Below, in pieces: positions 58,501 to 64,000 of a DNA stretch of 64,000 bases (positions within the stretch are counted from its first letter, which is position 1; every line of letters starts with the position of its first letter). Source of the DNA: Apodospora peruviana (Eukaryota > Ascomycota > Sordariomycetes > Sordariales > Lasiosphaeriaceae); contig JAUEDM010000003.1 in assembly GCA_033439685.1 (NCBI GenBank), positions 3,254,001 to 3,318,000 of the forward strand, in the 5' to 3' direction. The position numbers and the translations under genes are program-made. The notes under the pieces were generated by a model. It was not told where the DNA came from. It ran no database searches and saw only the letters and a list, made by a program, of their open reading frames with translations.

Positions 58501-59052
58501 GGCGAAGGCAACGCGAGCGCACTCGACCGCGGAGAGGAGATTCGTGTTGTTTGCCGACCTGGAAGGCGAGCGGGCCTGCCTCGTGGCAACGGGAGAAGTT
58601 AACACCCTATTAAGAGACCGAGGCTGCAAGGGTGTCATTGGGGCCGAGTTTGACCGTCGGAGAGCATTTCGAGCATTTCTTGCTGCTGTCTTGACAAGCT
58701 CTGCGTCTTCGGTTCCTCGTCGCACCGGAGTTGGAGGGTTTGTTGATGAGGGCTTTGCGGCCTCTCCAAGCGCGCGGAGAGTGGCATTGACGACATGTGT
58801 TGCCAATGCGGCCTTGTCTTTTGTTGACAGGCCATTCTTGTCCGCCGCACTGGACTTGGCAGTAGTTGCTCGCGATCGCGAAGTCTTGGAGGCTGTAGCA
58901 GCTCGAGAGTCACTTCGTGTGGGCACGGTCGTCTCGGTATTGTCTTTCGGTAATAGAAGGCTCTTGAGTAGAGCGGTGGCCGTCGGTGAACACGTCGCGA
59001 CCGATGAGACGGCGGTGCGCACGGCGTCGGCTTGCGCGAGGGGGGTATCCAT
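52591..59052 (-). CDS. esp1: Separase (separin, Esp1/Cut1/BimB), peptidase C50
   Basis: One exon of 6.46 kb, 2153 residues, close to the usual size for Aspergillus BimB and yeast Cut1. The C-terminal caspase-like domain has the catalytic dyad His2005 (YFGHGSGAQ) and Cys2032 (LLMGCSSA), followed by GPAWNYMMAGCPAVVGTLWDV, the family signature. Before it is the substrate-binding pseudo-protease region (DDVHTILMLDKSLHVFPWESLPC). The N-terminal 1500 residues are helical repeats of the TPR type, with a Lys/Ala-rich stretch near residues 1325-1360 resembling a nuclear signal. Separase cuts the cohesin kleisin Scc1/Rad21 at anaphase onset and is held inactive by securin. The start is the first ATG (59052). 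No intron is needed, unusual for a fungal gene of this length but consistent throughout. Confidence 0.97.
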   Translation of the reverse strand: MDTPLAQADAVRTAVSSVATCSPTATALLKSLLLPKDNTETTVPTRSDSRAATASKTSRSRATTAKSSAADKNGLSTKDKAALATHVVNATLRALGEAAKPSSTNPPTPVRRGTEDAELVKTAARNARNALRRSNSAPMTPLQPRSLNRVLTSPVATRQARSPSRSANNTNLLSAVECARVAFATLRQIHGSGKIKLPELQLESGMSALVGKLIALGLHEQAIKELRILRKRLEGSSASETKKTTKEPNATVETKNATQAFAEILDFGEVKASGATLSLIITTQIQALRVLSATKKPAYIEVAVPHLLHSNTTSPTNLLLQAAQGKDADTAKIARQMETVAQCLLSLTPNVSSKDDSLGVESRLSISPTSALELQALALEARLHWWKLASHHGDVEKDIMLPLSRCLGAFVRRSQGSGRSVYGTCFPVFNRINKLLQAQGARPSRGSKFPLAGIHQTLATLAREAGQLKDAVGWASLIRQAMDSKQESIAKSCSAAAQLLALHLKDPEKYFQDESLLQVVLDGIQGPLKGDISELDELLANVCLVRRSATNYLLALNKGEDGVFQCSDTSKELLETFILQCPRFCLRWLGKPPEPKSSTKDYLRYEQRRQVLLKSVSNILDSALMTVKTRLDQNRMAWDLMESVLTESATLLDNMGDLGTSDSPTSYYVKISHFYYLQYSILRQHAIDPKDPAPMRALRRSVECVKHRSSAEKEKAQLTIKLERMADLCRTLGRSDQALGALQSIRTSLVEDGVLKAVAQALATESPNNAWTGDERAESLSRALYSISRMEQVWIDWTLDLSEPEQAAALEHRLRFILLGSGRKQEDITLEHPTVDGLLRIYIPTRFPVRRMRVLLYLLCSAIGNSAKESELRSITRDAAQVEEQGSLEEDSGLKSFLAHMKTFYNSLTALIDGYPDPDVLGQSVSTWRSIISSCQNRTELEKSIDDVPGLLNHLQSVADFLRMRGQEQTLATVLELAADISRVAEGPRPEDSINHDAYLALQYTNLGNSSKAEQIFSRAEEYAGLHDAVPSDALASFHLAFTEHHLALGNLTKAEEHLSQARVAVGTESALQKVPRVRRKYLVAYAYYLHSLTALQRGDSHHALAHSRESVRVLYQDWVKLESRITPKSSPDASAVDDLTLRMSTMDTKQGPSTVILGPEFWKLFPWLYRNIIRLSAIYAHLGMFQETMYYAEQAQKMANSADSEFYKAGCAAWMASVFVKAASPDKALDFLHEAGNLLPDDDRSYASAGLACDVGSMYLDLKNNEGAETMIAKAEAVLENIAAAAAAPVPPESDNTTGLEEMSKLKIDPKLTRATTRKAVTKAPAKRAPRKTTAATVKAKKAIATPKPVAVVEDIRVSKLRASILVQKAASTLGRKEWAAALAILKEAMGASKATDLLPAGQVARAVCLLGISMEQMARDPVFSVIQDSTISFPAIVAASSHDRNSDRHSVAKTTPPRKTTRGNPTPATQRASSKEPSSRMYVESLREAQEYLLEAHSVATVSSDASLVHRISVMLQNVGLLLAATSSKGRMTIHNSGHTCYSVELARNLTWRRERKALVLERNAQKADGSAWPASLESTKPPRSSLGLLLDLNRFQRDYIDIIPKPWSVISVSLSDNNHDLCITKLQAGHSPFVIRLPLERASSRDADNAVFNFQQGRAELLEIIERTNQTCHDTRDMTVKGAKSAWWADREGLDGRLKELLESIEQIWLGGFRGIFSQHHRRPDLLARFQKSFLDILDKHLPSRRQVLRGRSNKTKAAAAATSASANKVTLDPRILELFVGLGDATAQDVDFDDELTDLLYFVVDILQFHGERNAYDEIDFDSMAVETFDALCAYHSAAADTEGRSDDVHTILMLDKSLHVFPWESLPCLRGCAVSRMPSLVCLRRLILEQQQQERKHKSNGEKAARPATPSSAASSGPEANEQKQQPEGHHVSAASGTFILNPSCDLKSTQTMFEQPLTSQLPATFSSSTSWKKIVARPPTEAEFEQALSSSDILLYFGHGSGAQYIRGKTIRKLDRCRATVLLMGCSSARLADAGEFEVYGPAWNYMMAGCPAVVGTLWDVTDKDIDRFAGRVLEEWGLVDQGVFSSGENSCNRRVRTSNNKGKGVAGGRGRSSLVQAVNRARGVCKFRYVNAASVVVYGIPVYVDR

Positions 59053-59470
59053 GAAGATGTCTAATCGGTCGATTCCTAATCATGTCATGGCCAATTCGAA
59101 GGGCACAACGCTATCCAAAGGACAAGGCAACAGGAAATATGTACGGAGAACGTTCGAATTTCAAGGTTTCGCACATCAATGGCTTCTGCGTATTGTGGAT
59201 TGGCAGCCTGACGTCTTGTTGGACGAGCTCAGGCTTGGCCTGCGATTATTGACTAACTGAGCTTAGTTTCGGCGTTAAAATCCGCTGTTGGTTGGCAGGG
59301 TAACCAAGATACGGGCTATGACACTACCCAAGGTTTAGTGGCCCCACACACCCTTCCCCAGCTCGGAGCCGCCGAGGTCTTTCGAGAGTTGATCGAACCT
59401 CGAAAAACTGAAGAGTCAAGTCAAACAATCCACGCTCGTTCACACACTGCCATTCCACAAATCTATCATC
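59053..59470. promoter_or_regulatory. Divergent promoter between separase and the DUF5321-type gene
   Basis: 418 bp between two start codons; no gene. No cell-cycle box (such as ACGCGT) seen. Confidence 0.6.
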
Positions 59471-60127
59471 ATGATATGCCTACCTATCCGACAGGGGCTT
59501 TCCCTGTCGCAGTCCTTGATTTTCCATGGCCCTTCCATTCGTGCAGCTCCTCCGGCTGGGGCTCGCGCCGCAAGCAGCATCATCTCAACCCCCAAGGTTG
59601 TCCAGCCCTCTTTTTGGATGTATCTGGTTCCCAAATTCATGAAGCGATCGTCGGGCGGAGGAAAAGCGAAGCCAACGAAAGGCTGGAACCCGGCAACCTA
59701 TTTCATCGCCATGTTTCTAATGATTGGGTCCATGTCCATACAGATGATCGCGTTGAGAAAGGACTTTGCGACTTATGCACGGCGGACAGACGTCAGGATA
59801 GCACTGCTCCGGGAGACCGTGGAAAAGCTGCAAAGAGGCGAGAAGGTAGATGTGGAGAAGGTGTTGGGTGCCGGCGACGCAGAGCAAGAGCAGCAATGGC
59901 AGGACGGTATGCGGTCCCCCTCAAGTGTTGGCTGGTTGGTAACATGCTAACCAATCTCTACAGTTCTGAAAGAGATCGAGCGCGACGAGATTTCGAAAGA
60001 CTTCAACCAAAAGCAACCAAAGAAGGTTGAGTCGCCCAGCGCAAAAGCCACTACACCGTCCGAGCCAACCCCGGCAAAACTTCAACCGTTGCCAGCCGGT
60101 TCATCAGATACAGCGAGCTTCTTCTAG
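59471..60127 (+). CDS. Small single-pass protein, DUF5321-type, likely mitochondrial
   Basis: Exons 59471..59906 and 59964..60127, intron 57 bp (GTATGC..GCTAACC..ACAG); 199 residues. The first 40 residues are basic and Ser/Ala-rich with no acidic residue, suggesting a mitochondrial presequence. One membrane helix lies at about 76-95 (TYFIAMFLMIGSMSIQMIAL), followed by the strongly charged block RKDFATYARRTDVRIALLRETVEKLQ (in two parts) and a Lys/Pro/Ser-rich tail. I recognise it as a conserved uncharacterised fungal family (DUF5321). Its topology recalls small respiratory assembly factors, but this is only a resemblance. It is convergent with the sirtuin gene, with 43 bp between stop codons. 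Confidence 0.87.
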
Positions 60128-60170
60128 AGCCGGAGATTGCGATACCACAAAGAGGATGTGGATACACATT

Positions 60171-61376
60171 CTATGATAACATGTCTTTGAATACAGCGGT
60201 CTCGCTCCGTCGAAGTGGCGTCACGGGTCCCGGCAGAGCACCCGCTCCTTGGGTCTGAGACCGACGCAACTCCTCCACAAGAGTCGGCAAGAGGCTCTCA
60301 GTGGACATGTCCACTCTCACCCGCTGACCTCCTAGTTGCTGAGGGTCCAGGTCGGCGAAAAACACGTCCTCGCCTCTCACTCCGCCGATATTTACAACGG
60401 CGATGGACATCCCTCTGTCCTTGGCACGTTTTGCGAGCCGCCAAGCCGAGTACGTTGCAAGTGACGTCGCCAAGACCAACAGTCTGCCAGCACTATCGAT
60501 ATACTCCTCGGCTGTCTGCTTCACCTTGTTGCTAATGCTTTCCCCGAACATCACGACTGCCGGCTTCAGGATCCCCGCCGTGTTGGAAGCGCTGCCGGCG
60601 CCATCGTGGTCGACCTCCACCACTCCGCGGCTGCCATCGGCCAGAGTCGGTGGGCTAGTTATGCACTTTGGACACGCCGGATACCGAAAGGTGGTGTACG
60701 GTGCATATGGTACGTCTACATCGCCATCGGAATTCATCCAAATCCCACGGGCCCGCTTCTTAGCTGGGTCTTCGGTGCCTAGTGCACCCGACGCAACCGC
60801 GTCCTTGAGGAAGGCAGCCCAGACCGGGTTAAGCCTAGCCAGCTCGTCCTGGAAGGTATCGCGGGGCAACTCGTTCCAGCATGATGTACATACTGTCGAT
60901 CTCAGATAGCCATGTAATTCCAAAGTGGGCAGTTCCGGGTGGGCCTTTGAGTGAAAAGAATCCACGTTCTGGGTGATGACGCTCGACACCAGGCCCAACT
61001 GACCAAGATCCTTAACGGCGTGATGGCCAGTGTTGGGCTTCGCGGTGTGCAGGCTCGTCCAGCCTAGGAAACTCCTTGCCCAGTACCGCTTGCGCGCCTC
61101 GTGGCTGGCGAGGAATTCGTGATAGTAGATGGGTCTGTATGTCTTGTTGACGCGATATGTGCCGTTGGCGCCGCGGTAGTCGGCCAGGCCGCTGGCGACC
61201 GACAGTCCTGCCCCTGAAAGGACGACGGTCGACGGGGGCAGACCATTTGGGGGCGGTGATTTGATAAACTCGTGGAGCGCGGTCACGGCGCCCGGGAGGG
61301 AGCGGGCGTTGGGGGGGATTGTTGTTGGGGGAGGTAGCAGTTCCGTGTAGGGAATGCGCAGAAGAGGCTTGCGCAT
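60171..61376 (-). CDS. Class II (SIRT4-like) NAD-dependent sirtuin
   Basis: Single exon, 401 residues. NAD-binding GAGLSVASGLADYRG is at 55-69, TQNVDSFH at 135-142, and the catalytic His is 155 (LELHGYL). Zinc ligands Cys163, Cys166, Cys235 and Cys238 (CTSC, CPKC) are separated by about 70 residues instead of the usual 20-50, with an insert between them. GILKPAVVMFGES and the Rossmann-type end TSLATYSAWRLA are conserved. The short Arg/Lys-containing N-terminus could be a mitochondrial signal, as for SIRT4. Class II sirtuins remove acyl groups or ADP-ribosylate mitochondrial enzymes; the substrate is not evident. The start is ATG 61376. Confidence 0.95.
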   Translation of the reverse strand: MRKPLLRIPYTELLPPPTTIPPNARSLPGAVTALHEFIKSPPPNGLPPSTVVLSGAGLSVASGLADYRGANGTYRVNKTYRPIYYHEFLASHEARKRYWARSFLGWTSLHTAKPNTGHHAVKDLGQLGLVSSVITQNVDSFHSKAHPELPTLELHGYLRSTVCTSCWNELPRDTFQDELARLNPVWAAFLKDAVASGALGTEDPAKKRARGIWMNSDGDVDVPYAPYTTFRYPACPKCITSPPTLADGSRGVVEVDHDGAGSASNTAGILKPAVVMFGESISNKVKQTAEEYIDSAGRLLVLATSLATYSAWRLAKRAKDRGMSIAVVNIGGVRGEDVFFADLDPQQLGGQRVRVDMSTESLLPTLVEELRRSQTQGAGALPGPVTPLRRSETAVFKDMLS

Positions 61377-62577
61377 TTGAGTGTTGTGATGGCGAGATGT
61401 TCCTTACTGTTAAGATCTCTGTGAGAATGTAGCCGAATATGGTTGAGAAAATTATTTATTCAATGTTGTGCTGTGTCTCAATTGTGTTTAGGGTGTGGTA
61501 GGCATTTTCAGAAATGAGGTGAGGTGGTTACTGTTGGGATAGTATCGAGTTCAATCGTCCCGTCATTGGGGCTCATTCGCCTTAGCTAAGCCCGCCAAGC
61601 TACGGGTTACAAGTGACAAGTCCCACCCCAGCTCCCCATGTCGGCCACCAGAGCACCGATCTCCCGATCGTCTTGAAATCCCCTTCTGTAAGAGTCTTTC
61701 TTCTGACGACACCAACAATTCTGATGAAAGCCGATCTAGTCTGATATATCTCGATTTATTTTATATGCTGTAGATAAGCGATCGCCACTGGATATACCGG
61801 AGCTTACCAGACCCACCTAAAACACACAAAAGCTGCAACCTACCTCCATCGTGAAGCTCGCTCATGTACCGCTCGCTTGTGCGTGTCCTGGCACTCGACC
61901 TTCTTCGGCAACAGCAAACGCATAAAAGTGTCTCGACCATCACCGCACCCGCAGAACATATTAATAATAAAATAAATATGTGTTATCACAAATGAAGCTG
62001 CCTACTCTGGTAGGTGGTGATGAATGGAACCGAGATCTTCAAAGACCCTGGCCCATGCATGGAAACGGGGTGCAGATGGTGTGATCTGGGGGTATTCGCT
62101 TTCCGCGTCGTTGCATTTCAATTGCATGCATCGCTGTGGTTGCGCGTCTCTCCAGGTACTGTTTGGGGCACGCAATAGCCGCTGGTGACGTCTGATGGGG
62201 ACCCCGACGGAAGTACGGAAAGGGAAAATTCAACAGGAAAAAAATCGACCTGGGAGATCAGTTTTTATCAAACGAAGGCATCTCCATTCCGCCTTTCAGC
62301 CTTTTTAGCACCTTTACACGCCTATTAATTCCGAGTTTTATTTGTACATAACCCACCATACACTTATAACAGTCATTTTGGGGACCTGTACCCTCCATTG
62401 TTGACATCTTTGCAGGGCAGCTATACAAGACCTGGATATACCATCATACCGCAACCTGGGCGATTACGTATACCCCAGCTCCGTGCCCTCCTGCTTAATT
62501 GAGCTTCAGTTTCAGTTTTACCTTCTTTCCCCTCACTACCTTAGCCCTCGGAAAGACAAACTCGAGTATCCTTTTTG
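61377..62577. other. Divergent flank between sirtuin and mmt1-like genes
   Basis: 1.2 kb with no gene. It contains both promoters. No specific regulatory site recognised. Confidence 0.5.
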
Positions 62578-64000
62578 ATGCCTCTGCTCCGTTGCACCAG
62601 GCAGAGGAGTAGCAGTAGCGGCAACAGTCGGCAATGCTCAGGCCCTCGTCTGGCGCGTTACCTCTGTACCCCTACGCCGCCCACAGCAAGCCTGAGCCTG
62701 AGCCTGAGCCTGAGCTCGAGCTCGAGCTCGAGCTCGACGAGCAGCAGTGGATCACACCTCACCACCTCCTTGCAGCAGCCGAGAAGGACCCGGAGCCAGC
62801 ATCCTCCATTTAGCCCAGCTGGGGGCGCATCCAGGAGGCCACATCATCATCATCTACTTCGACTGCAACAATTATTTCACCAGCAGCCGAGCTGCAGTCA
62901 CGCTTACGAGACTTACTCGGCCCGCCGCTCATTTGACGACCGTTTCGGTAGACGTTCCTTACAACAGACATCGAACTCACCTACCTTACCAGGTTTACAT
63001 ACACGGACCTCAGCCAACTATTTTTCTTCTTCCTCAACCTCGATCTCTTCACCAGAATCATTGCGACACCGACCCAGGAGACCTTCACTTTCGAAAACCA
63101 GAATTGGCAGTATTATGGCGACCGCCAGCCAAGCGCGCGGCCACGCGGGCCATTCCCATCACCACCACGACAATGTCTACCTCACCTCAACCAACAAAAA
63201 CGACGCTGGCGTGCGCATCACCCGCATCGGTCTCTATTCCAACCTCTGCATGGCCATTGCCAAAGGTGCGGGCGGCTACGCGTTCAATTCGCAGTCCATG
63301 ATCGCCGACGCATGGCACAGTCTTACGGACCTGGCGTCCGATATCCTGACGTTGGCGACGGTATCCTGGAGCTTGCGCCCGCCGACAGCCAAATTTCCCA
63401 TGGGGTTCGGCAAGGTCGAGAGCTTAGGCTCGCTGGGCGTGTCGAGCATGCTTTTGTTTGGTGGGGTGTTTATGTGCATGAACAGCTGCACGTCACTATA
63501 CGCACATTTTCTTCTGGATCCCGAATCGGCTGCGGCTCTGCTGGAACACGGTCATTCCCATGGGCACAGTCACGGGCACAGTCACGGCGTTGCTGGAGAA
63601 GGACCTAGTTTGCACGCTGCTTGGCTTGCGGCTGGTACTGTTGCGGTTAAGGAGTGGTTGTACCATGCCAGTAAGTTTCTAACCCACTCTTCAATCGTTA
63701 TGGCACAATGGAAGTATCCTAACAATCGTCGCGTAAAACAGCAATGAAAGTAGCACGCGAGCGCAAGTCCTCAGTTCTGGCGTCCAACGCCGTCCATCAT
63801 CGCGTCGACAGCCTCACGGGAATCGTTACCCTACTTGCTATCCTCGGTGCCAACTTCCTGCAGAACGCCGCATGGCTCGACCCCGTCGGTGGCCTCCTCA
63901 TCTCGCTCCTCGTCATACGCGCCGGCTGGAGCAATACAATCTCGGCCCTCTTCGAGCTCGCCGACAGGAGTATCGACAACGAAGTCAAGCGGTCGATCCG
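62578..64000 (+). CDS. mmt1: Mitochondrial cation diffusion facilitator, Mmt1-like (3' end outside window)
   Basis: Exon 62578..63670, intron 63671..63741 (71 bp), exon 63742 to beyond the window; 450 residues visible. The long N-terminus (about 180 residues) is Ser/Arg-rich with almost no acidic residues, as in mitochondrial targeting sequences; an internal ATG at 63114 (MATASQARG) would give a form without it. The CDF core has HSHHHH before the first helix, the metal-site motif DAWHSLTD, the strand PMGFGKVESLGSLGVSS and a cytosolic His loop (GHSHGHSHGHSHG). The second half begins ATMKVARERKSSVLASNAVHHRVDS with the matching HHRVD site. S. cerevisiae Mmt1/Mmt2 move iron out of mitochondria. 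Metal choice is inferred from similarity only. Confidence 0.94.
62692..62737 (+). repeat. Hexanucleotide repeats AGCCTG and AGCTCG in mmt1-like exon
   Basis: About four AGCCTG units followed by four AGCTCG units. They encode alternating Ser-Leu and then a Ser run in the N-terminal extension. Confidence 0.9.

Overview
The window is nuclear DNA of a filamentous ascomycete (Pezizomycotina, most likely a Sordariomycete). The evidence is short introns (53-190 bp) with GT..AG ends and CTAAC/CTGAC-type branch sites, pyrimidine-rich leaders, polyglutamine and RGG tracts, a Zn2Cys6 regulator and family content typical of that group. The genome-level placement is inference. I see 17 protein genes, one tRNA, and two very large gene-free stretches. 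Most exon structures were rebuilt by hand by checking that each splice keeps the reading frame and the family motif.

Layout. 1-4067: the 3' part of a TBC Rab-GAP gene (+) converges on the tRNA-splicing 2'-phosphotransferase gene tpt1 (-). 5018-8423: a large serine-rich fungal protein of unknown function (-). 8424-15867: a 7.4 kb stretch with no supportable gene, in front of an Msg5/Cpp1-type MAP-kinase phosphatase (15868-18468, +). 19651-23944: ER nucleotide-sugar transporter hut1 (-) and a triple-KH RNA-binding protein (-). 25723-26985: mitochondrial Fe-S assembly factor iba57/caf17 (+), tail to tail with a divergent septin-like GTPase that carries a C-terminal membrane segment (27454-29989, -). 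31222-34410: a C4C4 RING protein with prion-like and RS-rich regions (-). 35429-36267: a Rab5/Vps21 GTPase (-), divergent from kri1 (36818-38944, +). 40346-43748: a Zn2Cys6 transcription factor (-), with a 6.3 kb gene-free stretch upstream that ends at tRNA-Val(AAC) (50094-50167, +). 51022-51944: a coiled-coil/ankyrin protein whose start codon appears to be split by an intron (-). 52591-59052: separase, intronless (-). 59471-60127: a small membrane protein of the DUF5321 type (+), 43 bp from the convergent SIRT4-like sirtuin (60171-61376, -). 62578-64000: an Mmt1-like mitochondrial cation transporter (+), running off the window.

There is no operon-like system, biosynthetic cluster, virus or intact mobile element. 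Functional links are loose. They include membrane traffic (TBC Rab-GAP, Rab5, Hut1), mitochondrial functions grouped at the right end (DUF5321, sirtuin, Mmt1-like), and a MAPK phosphatase close to a Rnc1-type KH protein, a pair with a known regulatory relation in fission yeast. The least ordinary items are the membrane-tailed septin-like GTPase, the RBBP6-like RING protein lacking a DWNN domain, the split start codon, and two clusters of palindromes built on a TACGGA half-site in intergenic DNA.
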